Of a stretch of 64,000 nucleotides of DNA, positions 54,907 through 63,879 are shown in pieces. The stretch covers positions 41,512 through 105,511 of the forward strand of contig NZ_JACHOU010000017.1 in the NCBI RefSeq assembly GCF_014206975.1, given 5' to 3'. This stretch comes from Aminobacter aganoensis (lineage in GTDB: Bacteria; Pseudomonadota; Alphaproteobacteria; Rhizobiales; Rhizobiaceae). The notes below the pieces were generated by a model. That model did no database searches and had not been told where the DNA came from. It saw only the letters and a program-made list of their open reading frames with translations. Both the position numbers and the translations under genes were made by a program. The stretch's first letter is position 1. Each line of letters starts with the position of its first letter.

Positions 54907-57900
54907 ATGACGCTTCACGACGTCGCTCTCGATGACAAGTTCGATCTCGGCAAGGAGCGGATCTTCCTCTCCGGCGCGCAGGCGGTCATCCGGATGCTGC
55001 TGATGCAGCGAGAGCGCGACCGGCTTGCCGGCCTCGACACGGCGGGTTTCGTCTCAGGGTATCGCGGTTCGCCGCTCGGTGGCCTCGACCTGCAGCTGTG
55101 GAAGGCCAAGAAGCAGCTTGCCCAGTCCAACATCGTCTTCCAGCCCGGCCTCAATGAGGAGCTGGCGGCGACTGCCGTGTGGGGCTCGCAGCAGACCGAA
55201 CTGCTCGGCGAGGGCAAGCATGACGGCGTCTTTTCGATCTGGTACGGCAAGGGCCCGGGCGTCGACCGTTCGGGCGACGTGTTCCGCCACGCCAACCTTG
55301 CGGGATCGTCGAAGAAGGGCGGCGTGCTGGCGCTGATGGGCGACGACCACACCGCCGAATCCTCGACCAACGCGCATGCTACCGAGTTCCTGTTCGTCGA
55401 CACGATGATCCCGATCCTCAATCCGGGCGGGGTGCAGGAACTCATCGACTACGGCCTCTACGGCTTTGCGCTGTCGCGTTTCGCAGGCACCTGGGCGGCG
55501 ATCAAATGCGTCAAGGACAACATCGAATCGACAGCTTCCGTCGACGCCTCGCTCGGTCGCCTCAACATCGTCATCCCTGAATTCGACATGCCGCCCGGCG
55601 GGCTCAACATCCGCCACGAGCTCGACCAGCTCGGCCAGGAAGCGCGGTTGCACGAATACAAGCGGGCCGCCGCCGCTGCCTTCATCCGCGCCAACGGCAT
55701 CAACCGCCTCGTCTATTCCGGCGGCCGCAAGCCGAAGATCGGCATCATGACCGTCGGCAAGAGCTTCCTCGACGTGCGCCAGGCGCTCGACGACCTCGGC
55801 ATCGACGAGGCGCGGGCCAACCAGCTCGGCATCCGGCTGTTCAAGGTCGGCTGTCCCTGGCCGCTCGACATCGAGCACATCAGGGACTTCGCCAGCGGCC
55901 TCGAGATGATCGTCGTCGTCGAGGAAAAGCGCTCGCTGCTCGAGACCCAGGTGCGCGAGGAGCTGTATGGCACCTCGATGCAGCCGAAGGTGGTCGGCAA
56001 GCGCGACGAGCGCGGCGACTGGCTGTTTCCGGCCAAGGGCGCGCTCGACCCCAACGACATCGCCATCGCGCTGGGCGAGCGCATCCTCAAGGTTATAGGC
56101 CCGTCGGAAGAGATTGCCGCCCACGTCAGCCGGCTGCGCCAGTACCAGGCGATGCTTGCCGACACCAAGGACGTGGCCTCGCGGACGCCGTTCTTCTGCT
56201 CGGGCTGCCCGCACAACACGTCGACCAAAGTGCCGGAGGGCTCGATCGCTGGCGCCGGCATCGGCTGCCACTTCATGTCCTTGTGGATGGACCGCAGCAC
56301 CATCGGCTTCACCGCCATGGGTGGGGAGGGCGCGCAGTGGGTCGGCCAGGCGCCGTTCACCAAGCGCGGGCACATCTTCCAGAATCTCGGCGACGGCACC
56401 TACAACCATTCGGGCACGCTGGCGATCCGCTTCGCGCTCGCGTCGGATGCCAACATCACCTACAAGATCCTCTACAACGATGCCGTCGCCATGACCGGCG
56501 GCCAGCCGCACGAGGGCAGCCTGACCGTCGACATGATCGCCCGCCAGGTGCGCGCCGAGGGCGTCGAGCGCATCGCGGTGGTCACCGACGAGCCGGGTAA
56601 ATATGACGGGCGTTCGCAGTTTCCCGTCGGTGCCACCTTCCATCACCGCGACGATCTCGACCTCGTCCAGCGCGAACTGCGCGACATCAAGGGCGTCACC
56701 GTCCTGCTCTACGACCAGACTTGCGCCGCGGAAAAACGGCGCCGGCGCAAGCGCGGCACCTTCCCCGATCCCGACAAGCGCGTGTTCATCAACGAACTGG
56801 TCTGCGAAGGCTGCGGCGACTGCGGCGTCAAGTCGAGCTGCGTCTCCATCCAGCCCGTCGAGACCGAGTTCGGCCGCAAGCGCAAGATCGACCAGTCGAG
56901 CTGCAACAAGGATTTTTCCTGCGTCAACGGCTTCTGCCCGTCCTTCGTGACGGTCCATGGTGCCAAGATCCGCAAGGCCGACGGCATCGCCGGCACCAGC
57001 GACCCGCTCGAGGGAGTGCCGGCGGCGAGGGAGTTCACGCTCGACCGCGACGGCTGGGCGGCGATCATCGATGGCGTCGGCGGCACCGGCGTCGTGACCG
57101 TGGGTGCCGTGCTCGGCATGGCCGCCCATCTCGAAGGCAAGGGCTGCGGCATGATCGACATGGCCGGCCTCGCCCAGAAGGGCGGCTCGGTGTTCACCCA
57201 TGTCCGCATCGCGCGCACGCCTGAAGACATCAACGCCATCCGCGTTTCGGCCGGCAAGGCAGACCTGATCCTGGGCTGCGACCTCGTCGTTTCGGGCGCC
57301 AAGAAGGTGCTGGCGGCGGTCCGCGAAAATCACACCATCTTCGTTGCCAATACCGCCGAGATCATGCCCGGGGAGTTCACCCGGTCGGCCGATTTCTCGC
57401 TGCCCACCGAGCGGCTCAAGAAGACCATCAAGGAGGCGGCAGGGGATACCAGGGCGCACTTCTTTGACGCCACCCGCACGGCCGCCGCCCTGTTCGGCAA
57501 TTCGCTCGGCGCCAACATGTTCATGCTCGGCTTCGCCTTCCAGCATGGCGGTTTGCCGCTGTCGTCCGAGGCGATCGAAAAGGCGATCGGGCTCAACGGC
57601 GAAGCGGTGGCGATGAACGTTGCCGCCTTCCGCTGGGGCCGACGTGCTGCGCATGAGCCGGAGTTCGTCCGCGCGATGATCGACCGTTCCGGCCGTGGCG
57701 CGGAACCTGCGGTGGCGCAAACCCTCGACCAGGTGATTGCGCGCCGCGCCGAATTCCTGACAGCCTATCAGAACGCCGCCTACGCCGAACGCTATGTCGG
57801 GCGCATCGCGTCGCTCCGCGCTGCCGAGGACAGGGCCAGACCCGGATCGACCGTTGTCGCGGAAGCGGCAGCGCGCTCCTTGTTCAAGCTGATGGCGATC

Positions 57901-58383
57901 AAGGACGAATACGAGGTCGCGCGGCTCTATACCGACGGCTCGTTCAAGCGCGAACTGGCCAGGCAGTTCCAGGATTACGACCGGCTCGAGTTCCATCTCG
58001 CGCCCCCGATCCTTGGCCGCAAGGGGGCGGACGGCGTGCCGCGCAAGTCGAATTTCGGTGCGTGGATGATGAAGGGCTTCAGGCTGCTTTCGGCGCTGAA
58101 GTGGCTGCGCGGCACCGCGTTCGACATCTTCGGCTACACCGCCGAGCGCCGCATGGAGCGGCAGCTGCTCGACCGCTACGAAGCCGATCTGGAGATGATC
58201 CGGGGCGCGCTGACGGGCGACAACATCGAGGCGGCAACGGGCCTCGCGTCGGTGCCGCAACTGATCCGCGGCTATGGCCACGTCAAGCACGCCAGCGTCG
58301 AAAAGGCTGCGGGCGAGCGCGAGCGTCTGGTCGCAAGATTGAACACGCCGCCGGCAAGAACTGAGCTTCAAGCCGCCGAATAG
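54907..58383 (+). CDS. indolepyruvate ferredoxin oxidoreductase, fused IorA-IorB type
   Basis: 1158 aa from the ATG at 54907, with AGGAA upstream; an ATG two codons earlier is possible. Order: TPP pyrimidine-binding and linker domains (GYRGSPLGGLD; GPGVDRSGD), TPP-binding domain, a 4Fe-4S region rich in Cys at about 56800-56940 (CEGCGDCG; CNKDFSCVNGFCP), then the IorB-like gamma domain (GVGGTGVVTVG; GLAQKGGSVFTH). It oxidatively decarboxylates aryl-pyruvates to acyl-CoA in aromatic amino-acid breakdown. The fused form is common in Rhizobiales. Confidence 0.92.
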   Translation: MTLHDVALDDKFDLGKERIFLSGAQAVIRMLLMQRERDRLAGLDTAGFVSGYRGSPLGGLDLQLWKAKKQLAQSNIVFQPGLNEELAATAVWGSQQTELLGEGKHDGVFSIWYGKGPGVDRSGDVFRHANLAGSSKKGGVLALMGDDHTAESSTNAHATEFLFVDTMIPILNPGGVQELIDYGLYGFALSRFAGTWAAIKCVKDNIESTASVDASLGRLNIVIPEFDMPPGGLNIRHELDQLGQEARLHEYKRAAAAAFIRANGINRLVYSGGRKPKIGIMTVGKSFLDVRQALDDLGIDEARANQLGIRLFKVGCPWPLDIEHIRDFASGLEMIVVVEEKRSLLETQVREELYGTSMQPKVVGKRDERGDWLFPAKGALDPNDIAIALGERILKVIGPSEEIAAHVSRLRQYQAMLADTKDVASRTPFFCSGCPHNTSTKVPEGSIAGAGIGCHFMSLWMDRSTIGFTAMGGEGAQWVGQAPFTKRGHIFQNLGDGTYNHSGTLAIRFALASDANITYKILYNDAVAMTGGQPHEGSLTVDMIARQVRAEGVERIAVVTDEPGKYDGRSQFPVGATFHHRDDLDLVQRELRDIKGVTVLLYDQTCAAEKRRRRKRGTFPDPDKRVFINELVCEGCGDCGVKSSCVSIQPVETEFGRKRKIDQSSCNKDFSCVNGFCPSFVTVHGAKIRKADGIAGTSDPLEGVPAAREFTLDRDGWAAIIDGVGGTGVVTVGAVLGMAAHLEGKGCGMIDMAGLAQKGGSVFTHVRIARTPEDINAIRVSAGKADLILGCDLVVSGAKKVLAAVRENHTIFVANTAEIMPGEFTRSADFSLPTERLKKTIKEAAGDTRAHFFDATRTAAALFGNSLGANMFMLGFAFQHGGLPLSSEAIEKAIGLNGEAVAMNVAAFRWGRRAAHEPEFVRAMIDRSGRGAEPAVAQTLDQVIARRAEFLTAYQNAAYAERYVGRIASLRAAEDRARPGSTVVAEAAARSLFKLMAIKDEYEVARLYTDGSFKRELARQFQDYDRLEFHLAPPILGRKGADGVPRKSNFGAWMMKGFRLLSALKWLRGTAFDIFGYTAERRMERQLLDRYEADLEMIRGALTGDNIEAATGLASVPQLIRGYGHVKHASVEKAAGERERLVARLNTPPARTELQAAE

Positions 58384-58467
58384 TTGATACCACTTGTTTA
58401 CCTGAACCTAAGGTAGCAGCTCTATTCGGCGCCCGATGCGCAAGCAGACGCTGGCAGCGCGGGGTTT

Positions 58468-58482
58468 CTAAGCCTTTCTTAA
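58468..58482. promoter_or_regulatory. CtrA-like box upstream of the GGDEF-EAL gene
   Basis: CTAA-GCCTTTC-TTAA matches the CtrA consensus TTAA-N7-TTAA with one mismatch. It lies 40 bases before the ATG at 58523. Confidence 0.5.
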
Positions 58483-58522
58483 GGCGGATGTGGCAGTCCT
58501 TGGCCTCCTAGGCAGGCCTCGG

Positions 58523-60832
58523 ATGCGCAGAAGAAACAACGAGATACCGGTCGACGTCTACATACCATTCGTGGAAACGCTTTTCCGCGACGGCTCGACG
58601 CTGGCTATCGGTATGGTTGCGCAGACGCTGCTGATCGGCGTCGTGTGGTGGAAGACCGCTCATCCGCTCTATCTCGTGGTGGCGCTGCTGATGGTGCTGG
58701 TTGCCACCCTGCGGCTGCGAAACTTCCGCAAATACAACAGGCTGCCGTCTCCAACGACGTGGGAAGAAGCGCACCAGCGCGAGAACGACTACATTCTTTA
58801 CGGCTCGCTTCACGGCGCAACGCTGGGCGCATTTTGTCTTGCGGGCATTTACTTTGCGTATGACACATTTGCCGAAATCGCCTCAGTTTGCGTGACGCTC
58901 GCCACGGCTACGTCCATCGCCGGTCGCAACTACGGCTCACCGCGTATGGTGATCATCCTGATCATCGCCCTGACGTGGCCAATCTCGCTCGGGTTCCTGC
59001 TGCGCGGCGACGCTTACCATGTCTTCCTGGGCCTGCTGTCGGCGCCGTTCCTCTTTGCGATCCGAAAATTCGCCAATACGGTCCGAGACGTGCTGTTCAC
59101 CGCCGTTTCGGAAGAGAAGAAGGCCAATCGCCTGGCGCAGCGCTTCAACCGTGCGCTCAACACCATGTCGCATGGGCTGGTCATGCTTGGCCCGGACGGA
59201 CGCGTGGCGGTCGCCAATGCCGAGGCCGCGCATCTGATGTCGGTCAAGTCGCCGGAGGCGCTGCTCGGCCGCTCGATACATGGCCTGCTGATGCGCGGCG
59301 TGGCCGGCGGCCAGCTTGCGCTGAAGGATTGCCGCTACATCGAGGCCCAGCTGACGAGGGCGCTGCGCGAAGGCAAGGACCGCAAGGTCCTGGTTGCTCT
59401 AGCCAATGGCCAATGCCTGGAGTTTTCCGCCCGCGAAGGCAGCCAGGAGCTCGGCGTCATCACCTTCGAGGACGTGACCTCCCGCGTCGCGGCGGAGGAG
59501 AAGATCCGGTTCATGGCGCGCTACGACAGCCTGACCGGCCTGCCCAACCGGGCCTATTTCCACGAGGTCGTCGCGGAATGCATCCATGCCGGCGACCGCG
59601 ACCGGCTCTGCGCCCTTGCCGTCCTCGACCTCGACGACTTCAAGAGCGTCAACGACACGCTCGGCCATCCCGTCGGCGATGGATTGATCTATGCCGTGGC
59701 GGAACGGCTTGCAGCGTTTGCCAGCGACAATATCAAGGTCAGTCGCTTCGGCGGCGACGAATTCATGATCTATTTCGACAGGGTCGACGACGAGGCGCAC
59801 CTAACGGCGGAGCTCGACCGGATCTTCGCCGAGATGCAGGGCGAGGTCGACGTCGCCGGCCATGCCCTGCGCATCCAGGCGAGCGGTGGCGCCGTCCTGG
59901 GACAGGTGCGCGACTCCGAGGTCGACGGGATGATCGTCAAGGCGGATCTCGCGCTCTACAAGGCCAAGGACCTTGGCAAGAACAGCTGGCACCTGTTCGA
60001 GGCGGTGATGGACGCTGCCTTCCGCAGCCGCCAGCTGATGAAGGCCGATCTGCGCAACGCCGTCGAGGCCGGCGCGCTGCGCGTCGTCTACCAGCCGATC
60101 GTTTCCATGGCCACGATGCGGATCGCCAGCTGCGAGGCGTTGTGCCGCTGGGATCACCCCGAGCTCGGGCCGGTTTCGCCGGCCACCTTCATTCCGCTCG
60201 CCGAAGAGATGGGCATCATCTCCGACATCAGCACGTTCGTGCTGCATGCGGCATGTGCGGAATGCGCCAAATGGCCGGCCAAGATCAGCGTCTCGGTCAA
60301 TCTGTCTGCCAAGGACTTCCGCAGCCGCGACGTCATCGACAAGGTGAGGGACGCGCTGGCGGCCTCGGGCCTTGCGCCGCATCGGCTGGAGATCGAGGTC
60401 ACCGAGACCGCGCTGCTCGACGACAAGTCGCTGACGCGCAGCTATGTCGAGGAACTGAAGAGCATCGGCGTGCGCATCGCGCTCGACGATTTCGGCACCG
60501 GCTATTCCAGCCTGAGCTATCTGCACAAGCTGCCGCTCGACAAGGTCAAGATCGACCGCAGCTTCCTCGCCGACGTCGGTCAGAACCCGCGCTCGCTGCA
60601 GTTGCTGAAGGGCATCGTCGACCTGTCGCGCCCGCTCGGGCTGACCGTCACCGTGGAAGGGGTCGAGACCTTCGAGCAGCTCAAGATCCTGGCCGTCGAG
60701 GTGCAGCCGGACCTCGTGCAGGGTTTCCTGTTCGGATCGGCGCTGTCCTCGTCCGGTATCGAGACGATGTCGAACACCGTCTGGCCCTTCGCCAAGGATA
60801 TCGGTCTCGCCCGGATCACCGCCACTCGCTAA
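58523..60832 (+). CDS. membrane-anchored GGDEF-EAL protein (c-di-GMP turnover) with PAS-like region
   Basis: 769 aa from the ATG at 58523; a GTG at 58490 is closer to the CtrA-like box and less likely. Five or so membrane helices occupy the first 190 residues, then a PAS-like segment (NTMSHGLVMLGPDGRVAVANAEA in parts). The cyclase domain has an intact FGGDEF, and the phosphodiesterase domain has EAL (CEALCRW), DDFGTGYSS and VEGVE. Both activities are therefore possible. The next gene, an acyl-signal-synthase-like protein, is 154 bases downstream. Confidence 0.92.
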   Translation: MRRRNNEIPVDVYIPFVETLFRDGSTLAIGMVAQTLLIGVVWWKTAHPLYLVVALLMVLVATLRLRNFRKYNRLPSPTTWEEAHQRENDYILYGSLHGATLGAFCLAGIYFAYDTFAEIASVCVTLATATSIAGRNYGSPRMVIILIIALTWPISLGFLLRGDAYHVFLGLLSAPFLFAIRKFANTVRDVLFTAVSEEKKANRLAQRFNRALNTMSHGLVMLGPDGRVAVANAEAAHLMSVKSPEALLGRSIHGLLMRGVAGGQLALKDCRYIEAQLTRALREGKDRKVLVALANGQCLEFSAREGSQELGVITFEDVTSRVAAEEKIRFMARYDSLTGLPNRAYFHEVVAECIHAGDRDRLCALAVLDLDDFKSVNDTLGHPVGDGLIYAVAERLAAFASDNIKVSRFGGDEFMIYFDRVDDEAHLTAELDRIFAEMQGEVDVAGHALRIQASGGAVLGQVRDSEVDGMIVKADLALYKAKDLGKNSWHLFEAVMDAAFRSRQLMKADLRNAVEAGALRVVYQPIVSMATMRIASCEALCRWDHPELGPVSPATFIPLAEEMGIISDISTFVLHAACAECAKWPAKISVSVNLSAKDFRSRDVIDKVRDALAASGLAPHRLEIEVTETALLDDKSLTRSYVEELKSIGVRIALDDFGTGYSSLSYLHKLPLDKVKIDRSFLADVGQNPRSLQLLKGIVDLSRPLGLTVTVEGVETFEQLKILAVEVQPDLVQGFLFGSALSSSGIETMSNTVWPFAKDIGLARITATR

Positions 60833-60869
60833 AATGGCTGCGGATACATCGCCGAAATCGCGAAACTTC

Positions 60870-60884
60870 TTAATTTTCCGTTAA
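60870..60884. promoter_or_regulatory. CtrA-like box upstream of the acyltransferase gene
   Basis: TTAA-TTTTCCG-TTAA is an exact TTAA-N7-TTAA, with further TTAACC and TTAACGG just downstream. It is in an AT-rich 154-base promoter region, about 100 bases before the ATG. Confidence 0.55.
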
Positions 60885-60986
60885 TTATTAACCTTAACGG
60901 AAGGTAAACAGGAACAGTTTGATTTTCATCTTTACATAACTCCGGCCTCCGCTACCCTTAAGTCGGGCGGAATTACGGGGAATACC

Positions 60987-61766
60987 ATGACCATTCATCA
61001 GGCGACGTCCGGCGGCGACGCTGACGTCAAGAGTAGCAGTGCGTCCGAACCGGGGTCGTCATTTGCACGGCACGTTTCGAGCTTGCTCGAGCGCACCGAG
61101 TACCGCCGTTGCGACAAGGGCGAGGATCTCGAAGACATCTACCGTCTGAGGTACAAATCGTACCGGTCCAACGATATGGTCCCGGACAACGAGAGCCATA
61201 CGATCAACGATGAGTTGGACGAGACCCCCAACGCGTATCGTTTCGGAGTCTATGTCGACCAGCACCTGGTAAGCACACTACGCATCCATCACGTCACCCT
61301 GGCGACGCCCTTGTCACCGTCGACCAAGGCATTCGGCGACATTGTCATGCCGATGCTGGCCAAGGGGCTGACGTTCATCTGCCCCAGCCGTTTCGCATCC
61401 GACCCCGAATGGTCGCGCGTCTACCCTCAGATCCCCTACATCACGCTTCGCCTCGCAGGCATGGCGTGTTTCCACTTCAACGCGCCTTATTGCCTGTCGA
61501 CAGTTCGTGAAGATCACGCCGGCTTCTACAAGCGCATCTATTATTCCGAGCGGATCAGTGAGCCGCGCTCGTATCCGGGCGTGTTCAACAAGGTGGTTCT
61601 GTATCGAGCCGACGTGAACGCCATCCGCGAACGCTCGTTCCAGCGCTTCCCCTTCTTCAAGTCGACGCCGATGGAGCAGCGGCTGATGTTCGGCAAGCCA
61701 CCGCTGGGCGAACTGGCGCCGCTGACCATCCTGCCGACGGCGAAATATTTTCGCGAAGCCGCCTGA
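60987..61766 (+). CDS. LuxI/FeeM-like N-acyl transferase (GNAT fold)
   Basis: 259 aa with GGGGA before the ATG. It shows the LuxI-type pattern: YRLRYKSYRSNDM near residues 50-65, then the acidic NESHTINDELDETPNAYRFGVYVDQ region (in parts) and the strand STLRIHHVT. The length and middle region fit the N-acyl amino acid synthase FeeM-like group better than canonical AHL synthases. A conserved basic residue pattern near FICPSRFASDP supports a shared active site. No LuxR gene is in the window. It may make an acylated amino acid or other acyl signal or lipid; the product is unknown. Confidence 0.7.
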   Translation: MTIHQATSGGDADVKSSSASEPGSSFARHVSSLLERTEYRRCDKGEDLEDIYRLRYKSYRSNDMVPDNESHTINDELDETPNAYRFGVYVDQHLVSTLRIHHVTLATPLSPSTKAFGDIVMPMLAKGLTFICPSRFASDPEWSRVYPQIPYITLRLAGMACFHFNAPYCLSTVREDHAGFYKRIYYSERISEPRSYPGVFNKVVLYRADVNAIRERSFQRFPFFKSTPMEQRLMFGKPPLGELAPLTILPTAKYFREAA

Positions 61767-61812
61767 GCTTCGCGTAAGGTCGCCGGGCAGGCGAGACCGA
61801 CAGCAGGGAAGA

Positions 61813-63120
61813 ATGACGACGTCGAGACACAGGTCCCTTCTTCCCGCGATCCTGCTGGCGGCGGGGCTGGCAGCGCCGGCATTCGCCGAGGACGCCATCG
61901 GCATCGCCAACCTTGCCTTCCGCACCGGCCCGTACGCCGCCGCAGGCACGCCGCTGGCTGACGGCCAGCGCGACTACATGCTGATGCTCAACGAGCGCGA
62001 CGGCGGCGTCAACGGCATCAGGCTGGACTACAGCGAGTGCGAGACCGGCTTCAACACCGACAAGGCAGCCGAGTGCTACGAGCGCACCAAGGCTGCCAGC
62101 ATCCTCACCCAGCCCTCGTCGCCCGGCGCCACGCTGGCGATCCTGCCGAAGGCAGCCGCCGACAAGCGGCCGCTGCTCGCCCCCGGCTACGGCTTTTCGG
62201 CGTTGTCCGAGGGCAAGGTGTTTCCCTGGGCGTTCAACCCGCCGGTCACCTATTGGGACGGCGCTTCGATGATGCTGAAGAGCATTTCGGGGGGCGATCT
62301 CGACAGTCTGCGCGGCAAGAAGATCGTGCTTCTCCACCTCGATGCCTCCTATGGCGAAGAGCCGATCCCGTTGCTGCAGGAATATTCCGACACGTTCGGC
62401 TTCACCCTGCTGCCGATCCCGGTCGGCGTGAAGGAGATGCAGAGCCAGTCGGCCCAATGGCAGAAGATCGAAAGCGAGCGTCCGGATTTCGTGCTGTTGT
62501 GGGGCTGGGGCGCGATGAATGCCGGTGCCTTCGCCGAGGCGATCAAGACCGGCTTTTCGATGGATAGGCTGGTCGGCATCTGGTGGGCGGGCCATGACGA
62601 GGACCTGAAGGCGATCGGCGACGCCGGCAAGGGGTATCGCACGCTGTCATGGAACCTGCCGGCGCCGAACGCCGGGGCCATGCAGGACATCCGCAAATAT
62701 GTCGTCGAGGCCGGCAAGTCGCCGACGCCGCCGGAACAGCTCGACCAACTGTTCTACCAGCGCGGCGTGCTGATCTCGATGCTGTCGGTCGAGGCGATCA
62801 AGGCGGCCCAGGAGCACTTCGACGCCAGGATCATCACTGCCGAGCAGCTGCGCTGGGGGCTGGAAAACCTGAAGCTCGACGCCGACAGGCTCGCCTCGAT
62901 CGGCGTGGAAGGGATGGTCGGGACGTTCTCGACCTCATGCGGCGACCATGCCGGCCATGCCTCCGCATGGATGCTGTCGTGGGATGGCGCAAAATTCGTC
63001 AAGGCGTCCGACCCGCTGACCGCAGATCGCGAGATGATCGCGCCGCTGGCCGATCTGGAGGCAAGGAAGTACGCCGAGGCCCACGCGCCGTGGGCGATGA
63101 ACGAAGAGTGCAAGATGTAA
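61813..63120 (+). CDS. ABC transporter substrate-binding protein, LivK-like (Peripla_BP_6)
   Basis: 435 aa. A Sec signal peptide (LLPAILLAAGLAAPAFA) is followed by a type I periplasmic-binding fold with the LivK-like opening (IGIANLAFRTGPYAAAGTPLADGQRDY in parts). Four or more Cys (CETGF, CYERTK, and a C-terminal CKM) suggest disulfides. No permease or ATPase gene is adjacent, so it is an orphan binding protein; an orphan LivH-like permease lies 8 kb to the left. Confidence 0.87.
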   Translation: MTTSRHRSLLPAILLAAGLAAPAFAEDAIGIANLAFRTGPYAAAGTPLADGQRDYMLMLNERDGGVNGIRLDYSECETGFNTDKAAECYERTKAASILTQPSSPGATLAILPKAAADKRPLLAPGYGFSALSEGKVFPWAFNPPVTYWDGASMMLKSISGGDLDSLRGKKIVLLHLDASYGEEPIPLLQEYSDTFGFTLLPIPVGVKEMQSQSAQWQKIESERPDFVLLWGWGAMNAGAFAEAIKTGFSMDRLVGIWWAGHDEDLKAIGDAGKGYRTLSWNLPAPNAGAMQDIRKYVVEAGKSPTPPEQLDQLFYQRGVLISMLSVEAIKAAQEHFDARIITAEQLRWGLENLKLDADRLASIGVEGMVGTFSTSCGDHAGHASAWMLSWDGAKFVKASDPLTADREMIAPLADLEARKYAEAHAPWAMNEECKM

Positions 63121-63339
63121 GGCGGAACGCTCTTCCGGGGAACGCGGGAGGCCGGACGGAAGCAGCGAATCGAAACACAGGCCGATGCCGTGCGGTCGAC
63201 GCGCCATGACGGATTGGGGTGGCGCGGCCGATTTCTCTTTTGATTGATTATCTTGTCGCAGCCTGTGGGCAATCTTACCATTGCCCTGCAGCGCGCATTT
63301 CGCTATGTGCGCTTGAACTTGTTTTCCGGAGGGACTCTC

Positions 63340-63588
63340 ATGGCTGACAACACGCCGACCGGCCCGGTCGAACTTGGCGCGCAGATGGACTACGCCGAGC
63401 ATGAAGGCACCTACAATCTTTTCATCAAACTCTCCAAATACGCCACGCTCGTTTGCGTCGCGCTGATGGTCGCCATGGCGTTCGGCTTCTTTACCCCGGC
63501 CGGCTTCTTCTCCTCGACTGTGCTGTTCCTGGTGCTCGTCGCCGTTGGCGGCTTCCTGCTCCGCGACCTGCCTGCCCATATCAGCTGA
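63340..63588 (+). CDS. aa3-type cytochrome c oxidase subunit IV
   Basis: 82 aa from the ATG at 63340 with GGAGGG upstream. A soluble N-terminus (GAQMDYAEHEGTYNLFIKLSKYA in parts) matches the small bacterial aa3 subunit IV, followed by two hydrophobic stretches giving one or two membrane helices. It stabilises the terminal oxidase; the other subunit genes are not here, as is usual for this position before pntA in Rhizobiales. Confidence 0.88.
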   Translation: MADNTPTGPVELGAQMDYAEHEGTYNLFIKLSKYATLVCVALMVAMAFGFFTPAGFFSSTVLFLVLVAVGGFLLRDLPAHIS

Positions 63589-63619
63589 TTCTGATTTCTA
63601 CGGCAGCGAGGCCTTCGCG

Positions 63620-63870
63620 GTCGTCATAGTTCCAGCCTAGGGGGAGTTGGAACCGGTGATTTTCGCTTCAGATAATACAGACGCGAACGCGCCGCACGCA
63701 GCAGCCTTGCCGGTCATTTGTCTGGCAAGGGCAGGCTTTGGCATAGCCAAAGGGACGGGTGCGTCGGCGGTTTCAGCCTCCGTTAGTGTCCAGAGTATTT
63801 TTCGTTGGTAAGGCGCCGACGCGTTTATCTGCGTCCGGCACCTTACGTTTGGTAAGGTTCCAGCCGAAAG
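63620..63870 (+). promoter_or_regulatory. structured leader upstream of pntA with alternative hairpins
   Basis: Several perfect stems occur in order: GTTCCA/TGGAAC (63629-63653), CCTTGCC/GGCAAGG (63705-63730), CTTTGGC-ATA-GCCAAAG (63736-63752), and GTAAGGCGCCG-ACGC/GCGTCCGGCACCTTAC (63808-63846). The CCTTAC arm at 63841-63846 can instead pair with GTAAGG at 63852-63857, and GTTCCAGCC (63629-63637) is repeated at 63857-63865. The region holds no gene. Confidence 0.4.
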
Positions 63871-63879
63871 GATCTAGCG

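Noticed and set aside
55054..58371. 1105-codon open frame on the minus strand
   Set aside because: It is the antisense shadow of the indolepyruvate oxidoreductase gene, whose domains are clear on the plus strand.
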